A stretch of DNA of 5,253 bases from Dehalococcoidia bacterium. Lineage in GTDB: Bacteria > Chloroflexota > Dehalococcoidia > Lucifugimonadales > Lucifugimonadaceae. Below are positions 1 through 5,253 of this stretch, piece after piece (position 1 is the first letter of the stretch; every line of letters begins with the position of its first letter). The stretch spans positions 1-5,253 of the forward strand of contig JANQEF010000065.1 in NCBI GenBank assembly GCA_028278465.1. Reading direction: 5' to 3'. A model generated the notes under the pieces. It saw only the letters and a list, made by a program, of their open reading frames with translations, was not told where the DNA came from and made no database searches. The position numbers and the translations under genes are program-made.

Positions 1-734
1 CCGACGAGGGATGCGACACGGATCACATAGAAGCGGCGATATCCGATCGCACCGCGGGGATCATTCACCTGGTCTCCTCAAGCGTCGACGAGCGCTCGGT
101 GCCGATTGAGGAGTCGGTGCGGATCGCCCACGCGCACGGACTCCCGCTGCTGTGCGATGCAGCGTCGATGTTGCCACCGCGGGCGAACCTCCAACGGTTC
201 GTAGATGTAGGCGCTGATCTCGTCAGCTTCTCCGGTGGCAAAGGCGTGCGCGGCCCGCAGAGCACCGGCTTCCTGCTGGGCGACCCGCGCTGGATCGAGT
301 ACGCCCGCCTGAACAACGCCCCGAACGCGACGGTGGCACGGGCGCAAAAGGTCTCAAAGGAAGAGGTCGCTGGACTAGTGGCCGCGCTCAGGGTCTTTGT
401 CGACGAGGACGAGGCTGCTGAAACCGAGCGCTACAGAGCCGGGATGCAGTCGATAGTCGATCGCGTCTCCGAGATCCCGGGCGTCCTGGCGGAGGTCAGG
501 CACGACGCACAGCACTACATCCCGCACGCCGTTGTTGAGCTGACAGATGACTGGAAGGGTTACTCGGGACAGGAGATCGGCCGGCTGATGATGGAGGCGC
601 CGCAGCGGGTCTACATTCGCTCGGCCTACACGGACGGTCGCCGGGTCGCTGTCGATCCGCTGAATATCCAGGACGGTGAGCTCGAGGTGATCGCGGAGAA
701 GTTGAGGCGAGTGCTGATCGAGGCGTCTGCGTAG
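1..734 (+). CDS. SelA/DgaE-like PLP-dependent enzyme, 3' part (5' end outside window)
   Basis: This is the C-terminal 243 residues of a fold-type I pyridoxal-phosphate enzyme of the SelA-like group, which includes selenocysteine synthase relatives and D-glucosaminate-6-phosphate ammonia-lyase (DgaE). The frame is open to the left edge (first full codon at base 3), and family-like sequence (TAGIIHLVSSS) precedes the GTG at 99, so that GTG is internal and not the start. LLCDAAS contains the Asp (codon 156-158) expected to hold the PLP ring nitrogen. SFSGGKGVRGPQSTG contains the likely Schiff-base Lys (codon 240-242). KVSKEEVAGLVAALRVF and a C-terminal DPLNIQDGELEVIAEKLRRVL match the conserved small-domain regions of the group. 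Full-length members are near 370-400 residues, so about a third is probably missing. It is likely cytosolic and co-transcribed with the ThDP enzyme 41 bases downstream. True SelA activity is unlikely to be assignable; an ammonia-lyase, racemase or aldolase-type reaction is possible. The family call is firm and the substrate is unknown. Confidence 0.85.
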   Translation, partial: DEGCDTDHIEAAISDRTAGIIHLVSSSVDERSVPIEESVRIAHAHGLPLLCDAASMLPPRANLQRFVDVGADLVSFSGGKGVRGPQSTGFLLGDPRWIEYARLNNAPNATVARAQKVSKEEVAGLVAALRVFVDEDEAAETERYRAGMQSIVDRVSEIPGVLAEVRHDAQHYIPHAVVELTDDWKGYSGQEIGRLMMEAPQRVYIRSAYTDGRRVAVDPLNIQDGELEVIAEKLRRVLIEASA

Positions 735-742
735 TTCGTTAC

Positions 743-765
743 CAATCTGTGGCCGATTGCGGCCA
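743..765 (+). other. Two mutually exclusive short hairpins in the PLP-ThDP gene gap
   Basis: In the 41-base gap, CAATC (743-747) can pair with GATTG (755-759), or TGGCC (750-754) can pair with GGCCA (761-765). Each is a perfect 5-bp stem, and they cannot both form easily because the linker crossing the first stem is a single base. The second stem's last base is the first base of the Shine-Dalgarno AGGAG. The complementarity is seen directly; any role in tuning translation of the downstream gene is speculation, and 5-bp stems occur readily by chance. Confidence 0.3.
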
Positions 766-769
766 GGAG
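765..769 (+). promoter_or_regulatory. Shine-Dalgarno (AGGAG) for the ThDP enzyme
   Basis: AGGAG lies six bases before the ATG at 776. It decides between that ATG and a second in-frame ATG at 785, for which the spacing would be 15 bases and too long. No obvious separate promoter is visible in the 41-base gap, which supports read-through from the upstream PLP gene. Confidence 0.75.
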
Positions 770-775
770 TAAATC

Positions 776-2440
776 ATGGCGGTCATGAGCGGCAAACATG
801 CGTTGATGCAGATGCTTCGCGCAGAAGGGGTCAAGTACATCTTCGGAAACCCGGGGACCAGCGAAGCGGCCATCATGGACGCGCTGGAGAGCTATCCGGA
901 GCTGGAGTACGTCCTGGTGGTCCAGGAGTCGGTGGCGGTCGGGATGGCCGACACCTATGCCCGGGCGACCGGCGAGGTGGGCTTCGTCAGCCTGCATATC
1001 GACAACGGCCTTGCCAACGCCTTCGCCCTGCTGATCGATTCGAAGAATGCCGGGACGCCTCTTGTTATCACCGCCGGAAACAAGGACGTGCGGAAGCTGG
1101 CGGAGGGGCGTTCCGACCTGGCGCGCATGGCGGAGCCGTTCACCAAGTGGAGCGCGGAGATCACGCACCCGGAGCAGTACCCCGCCGTCATCCGCAGGGC
1201 CTTCAACGAGGCACGCACTCCGCCGACCGGGCCGGTCTTCGTCTCCTTCTCGGCGAACTCGCTCGATGACGAGGCCGATGTCGAGATCGTTCCGTCCAAC
1301 CGCTCCCGGATTAACCCGGCCGCCGGTCCGGAAGACGTTCGGGACGCGGTGGAACTGCTGGCCAAGGCAGAGAGCCCGCTGATGGTCGTTGGAGACCGCG
1401 TTGAAGAGTACGGCGGCACGGCGGCGGCGGTCCGGGTGGCCGAGAAGACCGGCGCTACTGTATATGGGCACCTCAGCACGCAGGTGAACTTCCCGACAGG
1501 CCATCCGCAGTACGCGGGCAGCCTGAGTCTGCGCCAGCCTGCCGCGAGAAAGGCACTCAGCGAGGCTGACGTCGTGCTGTGCGTCGGCACTGCTGCCTTC
1601 TCAGACTTCTTCCATCAGCCAGGCGCAGTCCTGGAGCCGGAGACGAAGCTGATCCACGTCGATATCAACGCCGGAGAGGTCGGCAAGTCGGAGCCGACAC
1701 ACCTCGGGATCGTCGCTTCTCCTGCTGCAGCGCTGGAGCAGATCGCCGACGGGCTCGAGGCCGCGATGAGTGGCTACGAGTCTGAGGCGGCCAGGGGACG
1801 AGCGGAGGCCGCCGCCGCAAGGTCCAGGGCCGCTGCCACAGCTTTCAGGGACACGGCGGAGAGCACCCGGCAGCAGCAGCCGATGGCTGTCTCTTCGATG
1901 ATGGCAGCGCTGGCCGATGCGATGCCCGATGATGCCATCGTGTTCGACGACGCCATCAGCAGCAAGGGCATTCTCCACGAGGCGATGAAGTTCGACGAGC
2001 CGGGATCGCTTTACGGTCAGCGTGGTGGATCGATCGGCTGGGGAATGGGCTCAGGCATGGGGCTGAAGCTGGCGCGTCCCGACAGGCCTGTAATCACCGT
2101 CGTTGGCGACGGCACGGCGATGATGTCGGTGCAGGGGCTCTGGACCGCCGTCAACTCGAAGATCCCCGTCGTATACGTCGTCTGTAACAACGCCGCTTAC
2201 CGCGTCCTGAAGCTCAACATGGACGTGTACATGAAGCAGGTGATCGACGAGCCGGACCGGAAGAGCAAGTACGTCGGAATGGACTTCCCGGTGCCGTTCG
2301 ACTTCGCCAGCATCGCCAGGGCGATCGGCGCTTACGGGGCGAGGGTCGAGAAGGTGGATGAGATCGGCCCCGCGCTGCAGGCAGCGCTCGACTCGGGCGG
2401 GCCGGCGGTGCTGGACATGATCGTAGACGGCTCGGTCTAG
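776..2440 (+). CDS. Thiamine-diphosphate-dependent enzyme, benzoylformate decarboxylase/acetolactate synthase-like
   Basis: This is a complete 554-residue ThDP enzyme with the usual three domains. The N-terminal pyrimidine-binding domain (about 4-170) has NPGTSE (25-30), the activating Glu51 in VVQESVAVGMADTYARATG, and SLHIDNG with His74. The central domain (about 185-330) has VVGDRVEEYGG, the NFP-HP-G signature (238-248) and LIHVD (292-296). The C-terminal diphosphate/Mg domain (about 370-550) has GDGTAMM (444-450) followed by NN (471-472), the GDG-x24-NN spacing found in benzoylformate decarboxylase. An Ala/Arg-rich linker (about 335-360) joins the last two domains. Family members decarboxylate 2-oxo acids or ligate the resulting aldehydes. 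The retained His74 and Glu51 favour a benzoylformate-decarboxylase-like chemistry over a true anabolic acetolactate synthase, and no FAD or small-subunit gene is evident nearby. It lies 41 bases downstream of a SelA-like PLP enzyme, probably in one operon, and ends on the stop codon of the convergent kelch gene. The substrate is not determinable; oxalyl-CoA decarboxylase-type or sulfopyruvate/phosphonopyruvate-type activities are less likely alternatives. Confidence 0.92.
   Translation: MAVMSGKHALMQMLRAEGVKYIFGNPGTSEAAIMDALESYPELEYVLVVQESVAVGMADTYARATGEVGFVSLHIDNGLANAFALLIDSKNAGTPLVITAGNKDVRKLAEGRSDLARMAEPFTKWSAEITHPEQYPAVIRRAFNEARTPPTGPVFVSFSANSLDDEADVEIVPSNRSRINPAAGPEDVRDAVELLAKAESPLMVVGDRVEEYGGTAAAVRVAEKTGATVYGHLSTQVNFPTGHPQYAGSLSLRQPAARKALSEADVVLCVGTAAFSDFFHQPGAVLEPETKLIHVDINAGEVGKSEPTHLGIVASPAAALEQIADGLEAAMSGYESEAARGRAEAAAARSRAAATAFRDTAESTRQQQPMAVSSMMAALADAMPDDAIVFDDAISSKGILHEAMKFDEPGSLYGQRGGSIGWGMGSGMGLKLARPDRPVITVVGDGTAMMSVQGLWTAVNSKIPVVYVVCNNAAYRVLKLNMDVYMKQVIDEPDRKSKYVGMDFPVPFDFASIARAIGAYGARVEKVDEIGPALQAALDSGGPAVLDMIVDGSV
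2437..2440. other. Interlocked convergent stop codons on one CTAG
   Basis: The palindrome CTAG supplies TAG (2438-2440) to the plus-strand ThDP gene and TAG (complement of 2437-2439) to the minus-strand kelch gene. The two coding regions therefore overlap by four bases, and there is no intergenic space for a conventional terminator. Transcripts from each side must end inside, or run antisense into, the opposing gene. Confidence 0.9.
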
Positions 2441-3612
2441 CGAGGCAGGAGCAGCGTTTCGGTCTGCATCAGCAGGTCGCCATCGCCGTTCTTGCCGCCG
2501 ATCAGCATCAGCCGTCCATCTGCGAGCACGGTGGCGGAATGCTGCGACCGCGCCGTTGAGGTGGTGCTGGAAAACCGCGATGCGCCGGTCGCAGGGTCGA
2601 ATATCTCGGGCGAGCCCTGGCCTCGGGATCCGCCAGACACCAGGATCTTGCCGTCCGGGAGAGGCGTCGACGTGTGAAAGCTTCGCGGCTCCAGCAGCTG
2701 TCCGGCGTCCGACCACTCGCCGGATGCAGGGTCGAACCGTTCGATGGATGTGAGGTCGGTGCCGTCAGCCGCGTGGCCGCCGATGACGACAACCGATCCG
2801 TTCGGCAGGAGAACTGCAGTGTGCGCAGACCTGGCACGTGAAAGGTCTCCGACGCTGGTCCAGCGATCAGTCTCCGGGTCGTAGATCTCGGCGCTGTCCA
2901 GCAACTCCTGGTGCGCATCGATGCCTTCCCCTGTCGTCAGGGCCAGGCCGCCAACGACGAGGACCCTCCCGTCGGCGAGCAGCGTCGCGGTGTGAAGGCC
3001 GCGAGGCACAGACATGCGCTCAGCGTCGACGAACTGGTTGGTGTTCGGCTGAAACAGCTCTGCCGAGCCGGTCGTGCTCTCACTGTCCCAGCCTCCGGTG
3101 ATCAACACCCGGCCGTCGAGGAGTAGCGTCGCCGTGTGGAGAGCGCGGTCGTCGGACATCGGAGGAAGCAGCCTCCAGCGGTTCGACTCCGGGTCGAATA
3201 GCTCCACAGAGGAAACGGCCCGGGTCATCGAGCCTCCGCCGGTGACGAGCACGTGGCCGCTGCCGAGGAGTGTCGCTGTGTGCATCCCGCGCGGGTCGGC
3301 CATGGCATGCGTCTCGGTCCAAGTGTCTGCGGCCGGGTCGTACAGCTCTGCCAGGCGAATCCTGCCTGCCAGCTCACCCAGTCCGCCTGCGATCAGCACG
3401 CGCCCGTCCGGCAGCAGCGTGGCGGTGTGGCTCTCCCTTCCAGAAGACAGCGGCTCAGCCGACATCCACTGGACGTCCACTAGCGCGTCCGCAGTGTCCG
3501 TAGTGCTGCCGGACGAGCAGGCGACAGCCAGGATGCCGAGCATTGCGACGAAAGAAAGCGCCGAAGCACGAAATCGGGCTACTGGCTTCCAGGAGATACC
3601 GACAGGAGTCAT
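2437..3612 (-). CDS. Secreted kelch-repeat beta-propeller lipoprotein
   Basis: This 391-residue protein has a lipoprotein signal (basic n-region with K9, R13 and R15, hydrophobic 17-30, LAVAC with Cys32), a short Ser/Thr-rich tether (33-45) and seven kelch units. Each unit core has the form R-x2-H-[TS]-A-T-x-L-x-[DN]-G-x4-x-G-G, beginning at residues 59, 108, 156, 204, 261, 310 and 355. Most are followed by a [SA]-x-E-[LIR]-[YF]-[DQ]-P strand and a Trp/Phe. Seven units predict one closed seven-bladed propeller. The last unit ends at the C-terminus without its outer strand, and the segment before unit 1 (about 45-58, with Trp49) looks able to supply it. It should sit on the outer face of the membrane and bind proteins or glycans; no catalytic residues are identifiable. 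The ATG at 3612 is the earliest possible start, because an in-frame TGA lies two codons upstream, but it has no visible Shine-Dalgarno, unlike the ThDP gene. It is codirectional with the deacylase gene, whose stop is 86 bases upstream. The -3 Ala of the lipobox is less usual than Leu, so plain Sec cleavage is a fallback. Confidence 0.88.
   Translation of the reverse strand: MTPVGISWKPVARFRASALSFVAMLGILAVACSSGSTTDTADALVDVQWMSAEPLSSGRESHTATLLPDGRVLIAGGLGELAGRIRLAELYDPAADTWTETHAMADPRGMHTATLLGSGHVLVTGGGSMTRAVSSVELFDPESNRWRLLPPMSDDRALHTATLLLDGRVLITGGWDSESTTGSAELFQPNTNQFVDAERMSVPRGLHTATLLADGRVLVVGGLALTTGEGIDAHQELLDSAEIYDPETDRWTSVGDLSRARSAHTAVLLPNGSVVVIGGHAADGTDLTSIERFDPASGEWSDAGQLLEPRSFHTSTPLPDGKILVSGGSRGQGSPEIFDPATGASRFSSTTSTARSQHSATVLADGRLMLIGGKNGDGDLLMQTETLLLPR
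2494..3438 (-). repeat. Seven tandem kelch units (in-gene coding repeats)
   Basis: Seven cores of 19 residues recur at intervals of 49, 48, 48, 57, 49 and 45 residues, first core at 3438-3382 and last at 2550-2494. The DNA is diverged but still shows echoes, for example the plus-strand block GTCGCGGTGTG and its variants near 2985, 3128, 3271 and 3418, each encoding the HTATL turn. The long 57-residue interval reflects an insertion of about nine residues in unit 4 (about 225-237). These are protein-fold repeats and not a mobile or CRISPR-like array. Confidence 0.9.
3517..3612 (-). other. Lipoprotein signal peptide with Cys32
   Basis: Residues 1-32 of the kelch protein have three positive charges, then a hydrophobic run (A17 to V30) ending LAVAC. 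Cys32 is followed by SSGSTT and has no Asp at +2, so an inner-membrane retention signal of the enterobacterial type is not seen. The layout is that of a signal-peptidase-II substrate. The start at residue 1 has no ribosome-site support, but the next Met (24) would truncate the hydrophobic region. Confidence 0.7.
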
Positions 3613-3632
3613 TGTTCACGCAGCACAGAACT

Positions 3633-3680
3633 AACCGGCGGCCGATCTGCCTGTTAGATGGCGCGTGGCGGTTGCCGGTT
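3633..3680 (-). other. Imperfect nested hairpin in the 86-base deacylase-kelch gap
   Basis: AACCGGC (3633-3639) is a perfect inverted match to GCCGGTT (3674-3680). Inside the 34-base loop, GCC(G)ATCT (3641-3648, one bulged G) pairs with AGATGGC (3656-3662) around a 7-base loop. On the minus strand this follows the deacylase stop by about 20 bases and precedes the kelch ATG by about 20 bases. No T-run follows it, so a standard Rho-independent terminator is not supported. It could be a Rho-type pause site, a 5'-UTR structure of the kelch mRNA, or chance. No convincing -35/-10 promoter is visible in this gap. Confidence 0.35.
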
Positions 3681-3698
3681 CACACTGTCCTGTGACGG

Positions 3699-5253
3699 TC
3701 AGTCGGTCGAGGAGCGGATCACTCGCCCCGGCGTCGCGCCCGTCGACTTGCCGTTGGTTACGACCGGGACTCCGTTGACGAGGACGTGGTCGATGCCGGA
3801 AGAGTACTGGTGAGGCTCCGTGAAGGTGGCGTTGTCGACCACGGTCTCGGCGTCCATCACCACCACATCGGCGTAGTGTCCCGGGGTGAGGCGGCCGCGC
3901 CGACTCAGGCCCAACCGCTCGGCCGGCAGTGTCGTCATCTTCCGGACCGCCTCTTCGAGCGAGGTGATGCCGCTGTCCCTGGCCTGAGCGAGGAACCGTG
4001 GGAATGTCCCGTAGCTTCGCGGGTGTGGGCTTCCGGCCGACAGGGGACCTTCGGCGCGCAGCGAGCTGCCGTCCGACGCGATGGCGACGTACGGCGCGCC
4101 GGCGATGTTGTCGACATCATCCTGTGCCATGCCGGTGATGATGAGCTGCGCGTCGAAACCTTCGTACAGGCGCGCCAGCGCCTCGGCCGGCCCACATCCC
4201 ATGTCGGATGCGATATCCGGCAGGCTCTTCCCTTCCATGCTCTTGTCCGCGGAGTACGAGGCGATCGCCACCTTTTTGGGCCCGCCAAAGTTTCCGAATG
4301 CCCTGTCGAGCCCGTCCACTATCTCGGCGCGCAGGTCAGAATCCGCGAGCCGCTTCAGAGCCTTGTCGCGCCCGCCTTCGAGGGCCCATCTCGGGAAGAC
4401 ATTTCCGCTCATCGGGCCGCTGGCCGAGATGTACGGGTAGACGTCGGCCGCAACGTCCAGCCCCTCCTGGTTGGCGTCTTCGATCATCTCGAGCAGTGTG
4501 CCGGACCGGCCGCGCATGGGACCGTTCGCCTTCAGGTGGGACACCTGGATTGATGCTCCGGTCCTACGCCCGGCTTCGATCACCTCGGCCATCGCCACGA
4601 ACAACCCGACGCCCTCGGAAGACGAGTCGCGGATATGGCTGGAGTAGAGCTTGTCCCGATCGGCCGCTACCTGCACCAGCGCGTAGACCTCGGGACCCAG
4701 CGAGTAGTAGCCCGGGGCCATCGATAGACCCGTCGAGAACCCGAGCGCGCCAGCGTCCAGGCTGTCCGCGACGAGGCTTTGCATGCGTTTCAGCTCGCCC
4801 GAGTCCGGCGCCCGGGTGTCCATGCCCATCACGGCCTTCCTGACCGTGCCGTGGCCGACCTGCGTCGCGATGTTCAGGGTCGCCCCGGTCTCGCCCAGGG
4901 CATCGAGGTATCCGCCGAAGTCGGTCCAGTCGGGCTTCCACGCCGTCTCGTACCAGGACTTCCGAACGTCGAGGTCCGAGAACGACTCGCCCATCAGCGG
5001 GGCGCAGAAGCTGATTCCGCAGTTGCCGACGTATTCAAACGTCACGCCCTGGGTGATCTTGCTGTCCGCCTGCGGATCGACGAAAAACGAGAAGTCAGCG
5101 TGGCTGTGAAGGTCTATGAAGCCGGGCGCGACAACCCTGTTCGAGGCGTCGATAACGGTCGCTGCCTCGCCTTCGACCCTGCCGATAGCGACGATGCGGT
5201 CGTTCTCGATCGCCAGGTCCGCTTCAAACCCCTTTGAGCCCGTCCCATCGACG
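3699..5253 (-). CDS. N-acyl-D-amino-acid deacylase (D-aminoacylase) family amidohydrolase, 5' end outside window
   Basis: This metal-dependent hydrolase removes the acyl group from N-acyl-D-amino acids; the family is normally cytosolic. There are 517 visible residues against a usual 480-550, and the frame is open to the right edge, starting in the conserved N-terminal strand (VDGTGSKG), so only about 10-20 residues should be missing. The GTG at 5045 is internal, because the metal-binding His-Ser-His (codons 5108-5100) lies upstream of it. Counting visible residues, the metal site is H49/H51 after APGFIDL, Cys78 in VGNCGIS, His206 in SSHIRD, His239 in VSHLK and Asp394 in IASDGS. This is the full D-aminoacylase set, and the HxH-to-Cys spacing (27) equals that of the Alcaligenes enzyme. 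HPRSYGTFPR (410-419), a KMT-x-LPAERLGL helix and a C-terminal small beta domain (YADVVVMD, VLVNGVPVV) complete the family pattern. The specificity (neutral, D-Glu or D-Asp type) cannot be read. Activity on dipeptides, hydantoin-like or other N-acyl compounds is possible, since annotation across this family is loose. Confidence 0.9.
   Translation of the reverse strand, partial: VDGTGSKGFEADLAIENDRIVAIGRVEGEAATVIDASNRVVAPGFIDLHSHADFSFFVDPQADSKITQGVTFEYVGNCGISFCAPLMGESFSDLDVRKSWYETAWKPDWTDFGGYLDALGETGATLNIATQVGHGTVRKAVMGMDTRAPDSGELKRMQSLVADSLDAGALGFSTGLSMAPGYYSLGPEVYALVQVAADRDKLYSSHIRDSSSEGVGLFVAMAEVIEAGRRTGASIQVSHLKANGPMRGRSGTLLEMIEDANQEGLDVAADVYPYISASGPMSGNVFPRWALEGGRDKALKRLADSDLRAEIVDGLDRAFGNFGGPKKVAIASYSADKSMEGKSLPDIASDMGCGPAEALARLYEGFDAQLIITGMAQDDVDNIAGAPYVAIASDGSSLRAEGPLSAGSPHPRSYGTFPRFLAQARDSGITSLEEAVRKMTTLPAERLGLSRRGRLTPGHYADVVVMDAETVVDNATFTEPHQYSSGIDHVLVNGVPVVTNGKSTGATPGRVIRSSTD

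Noticed and set aside
99..734. GTG at 99 as the start of the PLP enzyme gene
   Set aside because: The frame stays open to base 3 and the upstream residues (TAGIIHLVSSS) match the conserved core of the family, so this GTG is internal to a gene cut by the window edge.
626..1504. Long minus-strand open frame opposite the end of the PLP gene and the start of the ThDP gene
   Set aside because: It is antisense to two well-supported genes, its product is rich in Arg, His, Gly and Asp with no recognisable motif, and it spans the operon gap. It is a GC-rich shadow frame.
1869..1883. Short CAG-type triplet run
   Set aside because: It encodes three Gln in the linker of the ThDP enzyme; four or so triplets in GC-rich coding DNA is unremarkable.
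2494..3438. Regularly spaced DNA repeats suggesting a CRISPR or tandem-repeat array
   Set aside because: The spacing is about 145 bases, the copies are diverged, and all lie in one frame encoding kelch units.
3074..3634. Plus-strand open frame with internal repeats (recurring SVAVW/SVAVC-like blocks)
   Set aside because: It is the antisense image of the kelch units; the repetition comes from the kelch coding repeats. Frames like this are a common source of false annotations.
3681..3694. CACA...TGTG inverted repeat next to the deacylase stop as a terminator
   Set aside because: The stem is only 4 bp, it has no T-run, and it is too weak to call.
3786..4553. Plus-strand 255-residue open frame opposite the deacylase gene
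   Set aside because: It is antisense to conserved deacylase sequence including the SHLK, SDG and HPRSYGTFPR regions, with no domain of its own.
3699..5045. GTG at 5045 as the start of the deacylase gene
   Set aside because: A start here would remove the metal-binding His-Ser-His and the N-terminal beta segment, both encoded in frame at 5046-5252.

Overview
The window is a GC-rich bacterial chromosome fragment (roughly 60-65% G+C by eye, with strong G/C preference at third codon positions). It is densely coded and holds four genes that together cover all but about 130 bases. I see no RNA genes, insertion sequences, CRISPR arrays, attachment sites or replication origins. The families present are a SelA-like PLP enzyme, a benzoylformate-decarboxylase-like ThDP enzyme, a kelch lipoprotein and an N-acyl-D-amino-acid deacylase. 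This mix is typical of heterotrophs with many paralogous catabolic enzymes. A Chloroflexota (SAR202/Dehalococcoidia-like) or similar environmental, metagenome-derived source would fit, but that is an impression and not something the sequence proves.

Layout. Bases 1-734 (+) are the 3' part of a SelA/DgaE-like PLP-dependent enzyme; its 5' end lies left of the window. After a 41-base gap with a good Shine-Dalgarno, 776-2440 (+) is a complete 554-residue ThDP-dependent enzyme of the benzoylformate decarboxylase/acetolactate synthase superfamily. These two probably form an operon. It meets, tail to tail, a 391-residue seven-bladed kelch-propeller lipoprotein on the minus strand (3612-2437); the two stop codons interlock on one CTAG. 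After an 86-base gap containing an imperfect hairpin, 5253-3699 (-) is a nearly complete D-aminoacylase-type amidohydrolase whose first few residues lie beyond the right edge.

How they might work together. The deacylase should release D-amino acids (or related amines) from N-acyl precursors. SelA/DgaE-like PLP enzymes can remove ammonia from amino-acid-like substrates to give 2-oxo acids, and ThDP enzymes of this type decarboxylate or ligate 2-oxo acids. A short route for N-acylated D-amino acids or amino sugars is therefore conceivable. It is an inference from gene families and proximity: the deacylase is on the other strand and separated from the PLP-ThDP pair by the kelch gene. Nothing here is a clear-cut new system. 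The points most worth a second look are the PLP-ThDP gene pair, the substituted active site of the ThDP enzyme, the interlocked convergent stops, and the two short non-coding gaps.
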